From Ailurus styani (taxonomy: Eukaryota > Chordata > Mammalia > Carnivora > Ailuridae), in contig LNAC01000009.1 of the NCBI GenBank assembly GCA_002007465.1, positions 5,047,167 to 5,111,166 on the forward strand: 64,000 nucleotides of DNA, written 5' to 3'. Positions 22,441-33,259 of this stretch are shown here, piece after piece. The translations under genes were made by a program, and so were the position numbers. The first letter of the stretch is position 1; each line of letters begins with the position of its first letter. Under the pieces are notes generated by a model. It worked only from the letters and a program-made list of their open reading frames with translations, searched no databases and had not been told where the DNA came from.

Positions 22441-23790
22441 ATTTTTTGGATATGTCTATCCCTAGATATTTTTCATTTCTATTACTTCCTATTTGATATA
22501 TGAATTATTTATGTGTTTCTAAATTACCAAACCTATTAGGTTTTTATAATTCTTATTTTTAGTTATTGATTCTAACTTTATTGTTTTGTGGTAGAGAAGA
22601 TGGCCTGATGATACCAATTATTTGGAATTTGTTGAACATCGTTTTATGTCCACTAATGTAGGTCACTTTTTATAAATATTACCTGTGAACCCAGAAGGAG
22701 GGCTGGAGCAACTGCTGCTCTTTGTTGCAGGATTCTAAATATGTCCATTAGGTTAAGCCTGTTAATTCTATTAAAATCTGTATCTTTATTGATATTTTTT
22801 GTCTGCCTGCACTATCAATTAGACAAAGATACATTAGAATCTTCCACTATGTTGATAGATTGCCTATTTTCTCTTAGAGTTCTGACAGATTTTCTTTTAC
22901 ATATTAGGAGGCTGTGTTTTTAGGTTCATACGAGTTAAGAATATTTCTTCCTGGTAAATTGAATTATTTGTGATTTGTGACTCTATGTCTAGGGTCCCTC
23001 GTCTTCCTTTTCATAGCTATACCAGCTCCATTTGGTTAGTATTTGCCTGGTAAATGTGCAGTTTCTGTTTAGATGCAGGGTTTTGTTTTTGTTTTTGTTT
23101 TTTCTTGCTTTTCCTCTTTGGGTTTCACTGGACTTTCTGAGTCTGTGTAGTCGTATCTTTTCATCAGTTCTGGAAACTCTCAGCTACTCTCTTTTTAGAC
23201 ATCGCCTCTGTACCTTTTATTCTTCCCTCATCTTCTTAAATTCTAGTCAGACTTGTTAGAATGTTACCTGATTTTCCCTATCTCTTAACCTCCTTTTCAT
23301 ACTTTCTCTGTGTCTCTTTAGGTTACATTCTAGGTAATTTTTCAGTTCCATCTTCCAATTCACATATTCTCTTTTCAGCTATGGAACCCATACATTGTAC
23401 TTGCAGTTTTAGTCATTGTATTTTTCATTTCTAGAAGTTCCATTTTGATCTTCTAAAAATCTGCTTGGTAATTTTTAAAACTTTTTATTATCAAACATTT
23501 AATAATGATTTTCTTAGTAGTACTTCAGTGAACACCCTTATACCTACCACCTGTGTTCATTAATTGTTAACATTTTTCCATATTTGCTTTATTTATGTTT
23601 TATTTAGCCATTTCAAAATTGCCGTCCACTCCTAAATACTTTAGCTTGTATCTCCTAAGGATACTGACATTCTCTTACCCAATCATGATATCAGATCACA
23701 GTCAGGTAAGATTTTACAGTTTCTTGCTCTTACTCATATTTTTAATACTTAAAAATTTTTCTTTAAACCTGTATTTTATATTCCGTTTCT
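22441..23790 (-). mobile_element. L1 ORF2 region (old), antisense
   Basis: Antisense ORF2 wording: GTCCATTAGGTTAAGCCTGT, ATCTTCCACTATGTTGATAG, TATACCAGCTCCATTTGGTT, then TTTTCATTTCTAGAAGTTCC and ACTTTAGCTTGTATCTCCTA. No intact frame. Confidence 0.75.
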
Positions 23791-23980
23791 GATCATTCTG
23801 TTGGCTACAGTCTTTGTGGGTCTCTTATGTGATGCTTTCTAAGTTTTATGATTTGAGGCTGTAGCAACCTATTTTCTGCAACTTTTCTTTTGGAATTACT
23901 GAGTCATGTAGGTTCCTCCTACAAAGATTTGTTAGCTTTTGCCTGGTACCTGGCGTTATTACCAGCCCAGGACAACTGAC

Positions 23981-24019
23981 TTCCTTCCTTCCTTCCTTCC
24001 TTCCTTCCTTCCTTCCTTC
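23981..24019. repeat. (TTCC)n microsatellite
   Basis: Nearly ten perfect TTCC units, directly in front of a minus-strand SINE, so probably grown from its tail. Confidence 0.97.
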
Positions 24020-24091
24020 GATTTTATTTTTTTAAGTAATTTCTGTACTCAACATGGGACTCAAATTCACAACCCTGAGATCAAGAGTTGA

Positions 24092-24277
24092 TGGGGAAGG
24101 AGACAAACCATAAGAAACTCCTAATCTCACAAAACAAGCTGAGGGTTACTGGCGGGTGGGAGGGTAGGGATAAGGGTGGATGGGTTATGGACATTGGGGA
24201 GGGTTTGTGCTTTGGTGAATGCTGTGAAAGGTGTAAGCCTGATGAGTCACAGACCTGTACCCCTGGGGCAAATAATT

Positions 24278-24329
<52 letters not shown>

Positions 24330-24395
24330 TCAGATTTTCCTGCACAACTCCATAATAAAATCTATTATGACAAAAAAAAAAAAAGAGAGAGAGAG
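24092..24395 (+). mobile_element. Young carnivore L1 3' end, 5'-truncated
   Basis: Carnivore L1 3'UTR wording (GGAGACAAACCATAAGAAAC, GGGTTATGGACATTGGGGAG, CACAGACCTGTACCCCTGGG), an AC microsatellite at 24281-24327, then an A tail. Target duplication AGAGTTGA at 24084-24091 and 24396-24403. Confidence 0.88.
24281..24327. repeat. (AC)n microsatellite
   Basis: Over 23 uninterrupted AC units within the L1 3' end; likely length-polymorphic. Confidence 0.98.
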
Positions 24396-24432
24396 AGAGT
24401 TGAATGCTCTACTAAGCCAGCCAGGCACCCCC

Positions 24433-25129
24433 AGGATAACTTTAAATTCTTGACTGGAGTCTTTCTGGTCTATCCATCAGGTAATGTTAATTTGGCATGA
24501 AAATCTTCTATGAAGGTTGTGGTTATAAAGTCTCAGGAGGAAAAAAAAATTGTTTGGACATAAAGTTTTTCCTTGTGTGGGGGACCTTAATTCTAATTTA
24601 CTTTCACATGTAGGTCTTTGGGGTTCCAGCTTTATTACAGATTATGGATGGGCTGTACTGTGTATCCATCTCACCAAGAAAGTAGACACTTCATATCACT
24701 TTGTTTGGCAAATACTGTCAATATTGGCAAAAATTGTGTTCTGTTTTCTTTTCTGGGTTGCCCATTTCACTTAATTTTAGGACCCTTGTGAATTCCTCAA
24801 ACACTTGCCAGCTTATTGAACTAGGTAAAATGAATATTTTTATATTTTATCAAGATTTTTAGTTGTTTTTCATTAGACTGTTGGTCAGGATACTTATTTT
24901 GCCATATGCTTAAATAGAAGTCCTTTAGAAATATAGAACATTTTTTTAATGTGTTGTCTTAAATGTTACAAAAAGAGTATTTTAGCAGGATGAGAAGAAA
25001 GAGAGTTTATGCATAAATACGTCATTGTTCTTGAGTTCATGAAAATGTTAATTCAAAATATGATATAAGGCTTTTCCCTGCCAAAAAAGTTTAAAAATAC
25101 ATATTGGTTTGGGGGCAAGTTATAACAAG
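24433..25129. other. Unassigned intronic DNA
   Basis: No repeat or gene recognised. Confidence 0.45.
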
Positions 25130-25352
25130 TTAAAGATTGTGGTCTTTTGAGTCCCATAGGACCTGGGTTTCCATCTGACTTCTCTCACTAGCTGTGTGAC
25201 TTTTAATGGTTTCTTTAACTTCTTAATATTTATTTATCTATAAAATAGGGTAAGAAAGGGCAGTTTTGAGGACCAAAAGAGGTGATATATGTAAAGGGCT
25301 CAGCTGGTGCCTAACACATAGAGTAAATGTTAGCTGTTTTTAATTTTAGCCA
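25130..25352 (+). mobile_element. MIR SINE
   Basis: Sense MIR: CTCACTAGCTGTGTGACTTT, ATCTATAAAATAGGGTAAGA and GTGCCTAACACATAGAGTAA. Confidence 0.88.
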
Positions 25353-26229
25353 TTCTCTTTCCAGAAGTGTTCAAGGTGTTAATACAGAGTGTTAAATGCG
25401 AAATATCTCACATTATACGTATAATAGTGTAAAACTAAATATGGGTATGTGGGAGACACAACCATAAAGGGAAAAGCAAGACAGGTACCACACAGTATCA
25501 GAAGTTGAGGAGAAAAGCAATATGAAGCTTGGCAGGTGACCAAAGCCAAGAAGGCCCCCTGGCTCCCCTCGGCTTTCCAAGACTTGGATTTAGTAAGGCT
25601 ATTCTCTACTCTGCCTTTTTCTTTTGTGTACTGTTTAGTTAGTCCAGGAGCGTATATATCCCTACCCCTTTGGGCCAGAGGGAGTTCTGACTTCCTGTTG
25701 CCCAAGGGAGCTGCCTGGCATACTTTAGGAGAAGGATGCTTGTTCCCTTCTATAGGGACCTCTCGGATAGTTAGGGATTTTCAATCTCACCAGTTAAACA
25801 AGGAACCATTTGGCATCCCCAGAGTTCTGGAAGTACCTTATTAGAAAAGAGATACGGTTGTGTTCTTCTGAATAGAAAAATTTATAATAAACAAGAATAC
25901 AGAAATATATACCATGCAGCATCAGCATATATCAGATAATATGATGGATTTGGACTTTTTTCCTCTTCCTCCTGGTAGACCAGGCCTCAGTGAAATTCTT
26001 GCATAACTTTTCATTAGGCTCCAGTGTAAAGCATCAGAAATAAGAGGAAATTGTGTAGCCCACCTCCATCTAACCTTTTGCTCTGTATTTTTGCATGCCC
26101 AAAGACGAGAAAAGTGTGCCTTTTCATTGTCTTTGTATATTTCTCTTGGTACTACTATTGTCACTTTAGTTTTTTAGTAAAGGAAATTGGCTTATTTGAA
26201 ACGTTTGTCTTAATCCTCTATGGAAATAT
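25353..26229. other. Unassigned intronic DNA
   Basis: Opposing open frames of about 100 codons at 25379-25705 and 25536-25844 overlap, have no recognisable domain and look like chance. Confidence 0.45.
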
Positions 26230-26700
26230 CAGTTTACGGGAAGGTTAAGGCAGCTCGTTTGGGCTCCTCTCAGAGTCTCTGCTGCAATTGTCGGAAAGGA
26301 AACCCCAGGGAAACCCCTGAACACGGGCTTCACAAGAGCAGTGGCTGCACAGAAGAGAACACTCTCGATGCTTTATCAGGTGCTGTCTAGAGAGCAGAAA
26401 TAATGGGCTGAAGGCAGAAATGCTGATGTCTCCACTTTCCCAACTTAGCACAAACATGTTCTTTATCTTTGGTGGACTTTGTTGCCACAGAGGCGGCTCC
26501 AAGAAGCCTTAAATGCAAGTGTGATTGCTTTTACAATCCTGGCTTTGAAAGCATGGCATTTGGGGATTTCCTTGACTTGAATTCTTTTTTTAAAGGGAGT
26601 GGATTCATAGCATCCACTGTCAGTGCCATTTCCCTTTCTGTGATGACTTGTGCACTGTTTACATGAAAGGATTCAGGAAGTAAGATGTAAACATAAGTAC
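26230..26700. promoter_or_regulatory. Candidate conserved noncoding element
   Basis: Repeat-free block of mixed composition (GGAAACCCCAGGGAAACCCC, TTCTTTATCTTTGGTGGACT, TGCAAGTGTGATTGC) with no splice-bounded frame. Texture only. Confidence 0.35.
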
Positions 26701-27094
26701 ATAAATGAACAAATAAATGAAATGCTCTACTGCCTTTGTCACAGAGTGAAAAGGCTTGACTATAACATAATGGGAACACAGCAGCTGTTTGATTAAAACT
26801 TTAGGATTTTTCCTGCAAATTTTGACGCGTGTCTGCATTTTTTTTTTCTTTTTAAATAACACTATGATATGGGAGAAGTGGTTCCCTAGAATGCCATGGT
26901 TACAGTGGAGCTTCTTAATGTATCACCATGCTACTGACTGCAGGTGCTGGTATGAAATACTCTCACGACTGGGGCTTGCTTCCCTTCTGATATGTTATGT
27001 CCATCCTTTGGATGGCTCAGAAAGTGATTTGTAAAGAATTTGCTTCTTGTCTTCATACAGTTGGTTATTTTTAAGTTGTGGTTTTGTTTTTTGT
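26701..27094. other. Unassigned intronic DNA
   Basis: No gene or clear repeat. Confidence 0.45.
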
Positions 27095-28685
27095 TTTACC
27101 ATCTTAAACAGTTTGAAATGTACAGTTCAGTGCTATTAAATGCATTCATACTATCATACAGTAGTCCCCCCTTATCCACAGGACCCCCCAGTGGATACCT
27201 GAAACTGCAGACAGTATCGAACTCTATGTGTACTATGTTTTTTTCTATACATACATACCTATGATAAAGTTTAATGTATAAGTTAGGCACAGTAAGAGAT
27301 TAATAAAAATAATAAAATAGAACAGCTATAACAATATACTGTAAGTTCGTGAATATTCTCACTGTTCTGATTTTGTAATAATCAGGGTAGGCTAAACATT
27401 TGACATATTAAGACCGTACATATGTCCCCAGACCTAGTTCTCTCCCTAGATCTGGTTTTACCAATGCTGGGGATGCTGGTGATATCAATGCTGGTCTGAT
27501 TTATATGTGCATCATATGTGGGAAATGTCTGTGACTCTAGGTATCTGGTCATCCTAGAGAAATAACAGCTAGTGTAGTAACTTTTGAAAATAAACATTGC
27601 TAATTTGATGATTACCAGTTGCCATTAAGTGAGTTGTAAAACTAGAAAAGAAAAGTTATGTGAATGTAGTCTCTCTCTTTCAAAATATCTTATACTCACC
27701 CTTCTTGTGATGATGTGAAATGATAAAATGCCTACGTGATGAAATGAAGTGAGGTGAGTGACATAGGCATTGTGATGTAGCATTAGGCTACTATTATTGA
27801 CTTTCTGACAGTGTTTCTGAAGGAGGTCCCTCTGCTTTTGGACCACAGTTTACCACAGGTAACTGAAACTGTAAAAAGCGAAACTGCTGGTAAGGGGTGA
27901 CTACTGTGTGATCATCACCACCATCGGTCTCTGTAACTCTTTTCATCTTGTAAAACTGAAACTCTGTATCCATTAAATAATAACTCCCCTTTCCCCCTGC
28001 ACCCCAGCCCCTGGTGACTACCATTCTACTTTCTGTCTCTGTGATTTTGACTACTCCAAGTATCTCATATATGTGGAATCATACAGTATTTGTCTTTTTG
28101 TGACTGGTTTATTTTACCTAGCATAATTCTCAAGGTTCATCTATGTTGTAGCACATTGTAGAATTTCCCTACTTTTTAAGGCCAAGAATCACCCATTGTA
28201 TGTATATACCTCATTTTTCTTATCCATTCATCTATCAATGGGCACTTGGGTTGTTTCCATGTTTTAGCTGTTGTGAATAATGCTGCAGTGAACATGAGTG
28301 TACCACATAGCTCTTCAAGACCCTGCTTTCAGTTCTTTTGTGTATATACCCAGAAGAGGAATTGCTAGGTCATTTGGTAATTCTATTTTTAATTTTTTGA
28401 GGAACCTCCATACTGTTTTGCACAGAGGCTCTACCATTTTACTTTTCTACCAATAGTGCACAAGGTTTCTAATTTCTCCACATCCTCACCAACTTGCAGT
28501 TTTCTGGGGTTTTCTGATAGTAGCCATCCCAATGGGTATTAGTTGCTATCTCATTATAGTTTCTACTTGCATTTTCTTTCTAACTGGTGATGTTGAGCAT
28601 CTTGGTATGTGTTTATTGGCCATTTGTACATCTTCTTTGGAAAAATAACCTATTGTAGTCCCTTGCCCACCCGTAATTTTGTTAA
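27095..28685 (-). mobile_element. L1 3' region, antisense, split by a Tigger-like element
   Basis: Left part: TACAGTTCAGTGCTATTAAA. Right part: GAAACTCTGTATCCATTAAA, GTGGAATCATACAGTATTTG, GTTGTGAATAATGCTGCAGT, AGAGGAATTGCTAGGTCATT. The halves are continuous when 27159-27906 is removed. Confidence 0.88.
27159..27906. mobile_element. TcMar-Tigger-like nonautonomous DNA transposon
   Basis: Inverted ends: CAGTAGTCCCCCCTTATCC at the left and GGTAAGGGGTGACTACTG at the right. Preceded by TA, followed by TG where the second TA is expected. Known wording ATACATACCTATGATAAAGT and GTTAGGCACAGTAAGAGATT. About 300 bp near 27345-27640 does not fit the short form, so it may be inserted or retained internal sequence. 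Confidence 0.8.
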
Positions 28686-28727
28686 AAGCAAACAAACAGC
28701 TTTGCAGTGTTCAGAGGCAATTTTAAG

Positions 28728-28975
28728 TGGTGAGTAAGAACTCAGGCTCAGGAGTTAGATAGCTCCAGGTTGACATGGCTTTACCACCTGTGTGACATTG
28801 AGCAAGTTACTTCATTTCTTTAGGCTTCCATTTCTTCTGTAAAATGGGGAGAATAGTTGAATGTGTTTCACTGAGTTCTTCTGGGATTACCTAAGCTAAT
28901 ATTATAGACATCAAATATATGGGATAGTATTTGCCATGTTGTAAGTATTTAATAAATATTAGCTGCTATATTACT
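28728..28975 (+). mobile_element. MIR SINE, near full length
   Basis: Sense MIR across about 250 bp: AAGAACTCAGGCTCAGGAGT, GTGTGACATTGAGCAAGTTA, CTGTAAAATGGGGAGAATAG, TAATAAATATTAGCTGC. Confidence 0.9.
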
Positions 28976-29009
28976 GGAATCATGAGCCAGTCTTAAAAGA
29001 TGCCTTTTA

Positions 29010-29125
29010 TGGGGCACCTGGGTGGCTCAGTGGGTTAAGCAGTCAACTCTTGATTTCAGCTCAGGTCTTGATCGCAGAGTCATGAGTTCAAGCCTTGTGT
29101 TGGGCTTGAGACTTAAAACAAATAC
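29010..29125 (+). mobile_element. Old short SINEC
   Basis: GGGGCACCTGGGTGGCTCAG head and GATCGCAGAGTCATGAGTTC body with a short A-rich end; target duplication like CCTTTTAT on each side. Confidence 0.9.
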
Positions 29126-29334
29126 ACATACACCCCTTTTATATGTTAGTTGCCTTCCTATTTTGATAGGAGTATACTTCGTTGCATTCTTGAGAACTTT
29201 CACTTGTTTTTCCAGTTCATGCCTACTTACTGTCTCAGTCACTGTAGTATTAGGTGAAATCATGTGGAATTACAATTTTTGTAGGTTATAAACTATGACT
29301 GGCATCAGTTTCATGTGATTCAACTTAATGTAAT

Positions 29335-29550
29335 AGAAACTATTTGAGTGTCTAATATATGCCAGAGTGCTTACTATGCCAATTCATTCATTCTTCCCAG
29401 CTTACCTATAAAGTATATATTACTTTCCCCATTTTGGGAAGGAGAAACTGAGGTGCTCAGAGATGAACAAACATGCCTGAATTTACACAGCTAGTAAGTA
29501 GTGAAGCCAGATTTCAACCCAGATCTTGTTGAATCCAAAGCTCAATCATT
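29335..29550 (-). mobile_element. MIR SINE
   Basis: Antisense MIR: TATTTGAGTGTCTAATATAT, GGAGAAACTGAGGTGCTCAG, ACACAGCTAGTAAGTAGTGA. Confidence 0.88.
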
Positions 29551-29554
29551 TTCT

Positions 29555-30490
29555 TTTTTTCAAAGTTTTTATTTTAATTCCAGGTGGTCAACATACAATG
29601 TCGTATTAGTTTTAGGTGTACAGTGTAGTGATTGAACACTTCTGTACATCACCCGGTGCTCATCACAAGTGCCGTCCTTAATCCCCATCACCTCTTTCAT
29701 CCATTCCCCCCGCCCTCTTCCCCTCTGCTCGTCATCAGCTTGTTCTCTATAGTTAAGAGTCTGTTTCTTGGGCGCCTGGGTGGCTCAGTGGGTTAAAGCC
29801 GCTGCCTTCGGCTCAGGTCATGATCCCAGGGTCCTGGGATCGAGGCCCACATCGGGCTCTCTGCTCGGCAGGGAGCCTGCTTCCTCCTCTCTCTCTGCCT
29901 GCCTCTCTGCCTACTTGTGATCTGATCTCTCCCTCTGTGTGTCAAATAAATAAATAAAATCTTTAAAAAAAAAAAAAAAGAGTCTGTTTCTTGGTTTGTT
30001 TCTCTCTTTCTCTTTGTTCCCCTTGTGCTCATTTGTTTTGCGTCTTAAATTCCACATGTGAATAAAATCATATGGTATTTGTCTTTCTCTGACTTATTTG
30101 GCTTATTAATTCATTGCAAATGGCAGATTTCATTCTTTTTATGGCTGAATAATATTTCATTGTGTGTATATATGGGTGTGTATGTGTTTGTGTATGTGTA
30201 TGTGTATACACACCTATATGCCACATCTTCTTTATCTGGTGGACTCTTGGGCTCCTTCCATATCTTGGCTATTGTAGATAATGCTGCTATAAACATAGGG
30301 GTGCATGTATCCCCTTGAATTAGTGTTTTTGTGTTCTTTGGGTAAATACCCAGTGGTGCCATTGCTGGAATGTAGGGTAGTTTTATTTTTAACTTTTTGA
30401 GGAACCTCCACACTCTTTTCTACAGTGGCTGTACCAGTTTACATTCCCACCAACAGTGCACGAGTGTTCCTTTTTCTCCACATCCTCAGA
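29555..30490 (-). mobile_element. Carnivore L1 3' end, antisense, carrying a SINEC
   Basis: Antisense 3'UTR and ORF2 end: GTATTAGTTTTAGGTGTACA, TTGCAAATGGCAGATTTCAT, GAGGAACCTCCACACTCTTT, CCCACCAACAGTGCACGAGT. Includes a TG/TA-rich run near 30165-30215. Confidence 0.9.
29771..29977 (+). mobile_element. Young mustelid-type SINEC in L1
   Basis: Near-consensus element; perfect 16-bp target duplication AAGAGTCTGTTTCTTG at 29755-29770 and 29978-29993. Confidence 0.96.
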
Positions 30491-31183
30491 AAGCTCATTC
30501 ATTTTCCTTCCAATTTCTACCACATAAATAGTCTCAGAAACACCCCTCCCCTATCTCTGTGCCCAATAAAGATGAAAGTTAAACTATACTATTTCTTCTT
30601 AGTTGATAGTGATTTGGGTTTTCTTCAGTATGGTGAATGTATATGGTAGTTCTGTGTTCATGTACATTTTGTGCTTTTGTCCCTCTTTTTCACATTGAAA
30701 ATAGCATGTGCAATGTTAGCTACAATCACCTAGGCTCTTTCACAAAGGTGATGGAGGGTGAAAATAACTAACTTAGGGTCTGCCTTCAACCCATTTCTCA
30801 TGGCCACCATCATGTCCATCATTTACTGATCATCTCTGTTCTGTGCAAGGAGTATGCTATGTGGTTTAGTCAGAGCCTCTCGTGTCCCTATATCATTTAT
30901 ATAGAGTAGGGGCTAAAATCCTGTACAGTATGGAAGGAAGTGGAGGCTAAACAGGATTATAGGACTTAGCCAAGAGCATAGGACTCTTCAGTATATCTTG
31001 CTTCAGGGGACAAATGTTTTTTTTTTTTTTTTTTACCATACTCTGTTTCCTCCCATTCTTAGAAAGGGTCTCCTGGAGGGGAAGTGAGGACAGCCTTTCT
31101 ATAGAATACTCTGTAGCATACTTGGGTGTGTTATTCCTACTGAATTTTCCCATTTCCTTGCCCATTCCCTTTCCCCTTAATTG
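30491..31183. other. Unassigned intronic DNA
   Basis: Possibly a weak antisense MIR trace at 30810-30985. Otherwise no gene or repeat recognised. Confidence 0.4.
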
Positions 31184-31384
31184 TCCCCTTTTCTTTTCCT
31201 TCTTCCTTTCCTCCCTCTGTTCATTCCTTCTTTCCTCCTTCCATTTTTCCCACCCACTCTTTGTCTCTTTCCTTCCTCCCTTCCTCCCTCCCTCCCTCCC
31301 TTCCTCCCTTCCCTTCCTTCCTTCCTTCCTTCTTTTCTTCCTTCCTTCCTTCCTTCCTTCCTTCCTTCCTTCCTTCCTTCCTCT
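31184..31384. repeat. Polypyrimidine / (TTCC)n tract
   Basis: About 200 bp of nearly pure C/T, with 31264-31384 uninterrupted (121 nt) and ending in a TTCC array. Such homopurine-homopyrimidine DNA can form triplexes and is unstable in length. Confidence 0.97.
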
Positions 31385-31779
31385 AAACCTACCTAATGAA
31401 GTTTAAATACTTAGATTAAGAAACTGATTAATGTATTTCCTGAAGAAAATTGGATTCTTGAGATATTCCCATTTGATTTTTTTTTCTGGCACTAAAAATT
31501 ATCTCTAATTTTAATTTGCTTTCAGAGGAATTACCATTTAAAAAAATATGCTACTAAAACAAGTTAGATTGAATTCCTATCAGCTTTTAAAAGAGTGACC
31601 TTCTCAGTCTTTTAAGTAATAAGATTCAGAAGTAATTCCTTAATATCTGCATTTAAGAGAATGACATGTTTTGAGTTCTAAGGAAAGCCTGTTTGACCTA
31701 GCACTTATTCCCAAACTAGATAACCAGAACCAACTTTCTTACTCAGTCTAGGAACTGTGTTGGTGAAACCTCGTATGTT
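31385..31779. other. Unassigned intronic DNA
   Basis: AT-rich, repeat-free, no gene seen. Confidence 0.45.
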
Positions 31780-32450
31780 TGCAGCTGGAGGTTGCACTTT
31801 TATTCCTTTGTTGTTCCATTGTTTCCTTTAGGGTGAGGGAGAATAATTAAGGAGAACATCTTTTCTGAGCAGCTGGAATCAAATTCCAGCTGACTGCAGC
31901 ACCTGCAAAGATGGCACCTCTGCCTCTGGGTGGCAGGGTGTGATGCCAGCCGTGGAGCCTGCGACAGTGGGCCCCAAAGTGCAGAGATGCGACCGTGCTG
32001 CACCACTCCTGCCCTTCTGTGAGCTTCAGATGGCGGCAGTACCAGTGAATGCAAAGTGTCTGTTTTAGACTAATTAGACGGATGATTTGTGAAACAGTGG
32101 CTATTTATTTAATTAATCACCAGCACAAAGCCATAAAACCCATATTTTAAAAATCCCTGTTAGTTTGCCATGTGGTTAATAGATTGGGGCACATTAAAAA
32201 GTGACATGGTGATGTATTAAAAATGTTCCACCTAAGGTTCCTTTAGAAAGGAACGGAAGCTGTCTGCTTTCAGATGCTGAAGTGTTACCTGCCAGGATTT
32301 GACCCGGCTGAGGTTTTAATGTTTGTAAAGGCATTTATCTTTTGAATAGCATCTTCATTAGGACATCTCCTCTTGGAATATTGCAAAATACAAAAATACG
32401 TGTAGAATAATTTTAAAAATTATAATTAAAGTGATTTTGTTAGCTTTTTT
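31780..32450. promoter_or_regulatory. Candidate conserved noncoding element
   Basis: Repeat-free. It contains TTTATTTAATTAATCACCAG, GACTAATTAGACGG, ATTTGTGAAACAG and an inverted AGCTGGAATCAAATTCCAGCT palindrome at 31868-31889. A GC-rich middle sits between AT-rich flanks. One of the two strongest candidates by appearance. Confidence 0.45.
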
Positions 32451-32740
32451 TAACAACGAAGAACTGTATTTTCCCATTAGATTATATACTGTGTTTACTA
32501 AGCATAACGGTGTTTCTTACAGGGTATTCTTTTCCATTTTGGGGAAAGGGAGTCATTTAATTAAGTAACAAATGCAATAGCATGTTTGTTGCAGCAGTCA
32601 GAATTGCATTTTGTTCTGCCCTTATATTATTTCTTATCTAATAGGTACAGGAATAATTGCTATACTTGCTCAGTCTCAGCTCAGGTGAATTGTCTTTTTT
32701 TTTTTTAATAGCTTATAGCATTTTATTTTCTTTTCTTTTT

Positions 32741-32933
32741 TTTTAAAGATTTTATTTATTTATTTGACACAGAGAGAGAGATTACAAGGAGGCAGAGAGG
32801 CAGGCAGACAGAGAGAGGGGGAAGCAGGCTCCCCGCTGAGCAGGCAGCCCGATGCGGGCCTCGATCCCAGGACCCTGAGATCATGACCTGACCCGAAAGC
32901 AGAGGCTTTAACCCACTGAGCCACCCAGGCACC
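32741..32933 (-). mobile_element. Young mustelid-type SINEC
   Basis: Antisense SINE, TTTATTTATTTGACACAGAG to CCACTGAGCCACCCAGGCAC; duplicated target TGAATTGTC at about 32684 and 32934, the left copy separated by a long T-rich stretch. Confidence 0.94.
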
Positions 32934-33259
32934 CTGAATTGTCATTTTTGGATGGCAAGAATAAAGAGAGACTTGACTTGTTTAAGAGATGACACTGGCA
33001 TTAAAAATGAGTAGAAATGATTTAGATTGTAACAAATGATAGTGGTTTTTATACACACAGACTTCCGGTTGGTTTTCAGTATACATAAATGTGTCTGTGC
33101 AAGGCTTCCTGCACTTTGAGAGTATTTGAGGCCAAATTTGGTATGTTTGTGATTCACTCTTATTTTTAAAAAATTACTCTGAATGGTCAGTGTTTCTAAT
33201 CAGTTCCCCCAAATTTTAAGGTTATGTATGAAAATGTGTTGGTCAGGTGGATGCTTATA
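32934..33259. other. Unassigned intronic DNA
   Basis: Repeat-free; possibly an extension of the neighbouring candidate elements. Confidence 0.4.

Larger units (their letters stand above)
24020..24432 (-). mobile_element. Old SINEC split by an L1 insertion
   Basis: The SINE halves 24020-24091 (ATTTTTTTAAGTAATTTCTG to GATCAAGAG) and 24404-24432 (ending CCAGCCAGGCACCCCC) join cleanly if the L1 segment between them is removed. Confidence 0.85.

Noticed and set aside
24281..24327. CRISPR-like or regulatory array in the short tandem repeats
   Set aside because: These are simple microsatellites grown in retroposon tails in a mammalian intron; no spacers.
31014..31406. 130-codon frame rich in Pro, Ser, Leu, Phe
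   Set aside because: Pure translation of the pyrimidine tract.
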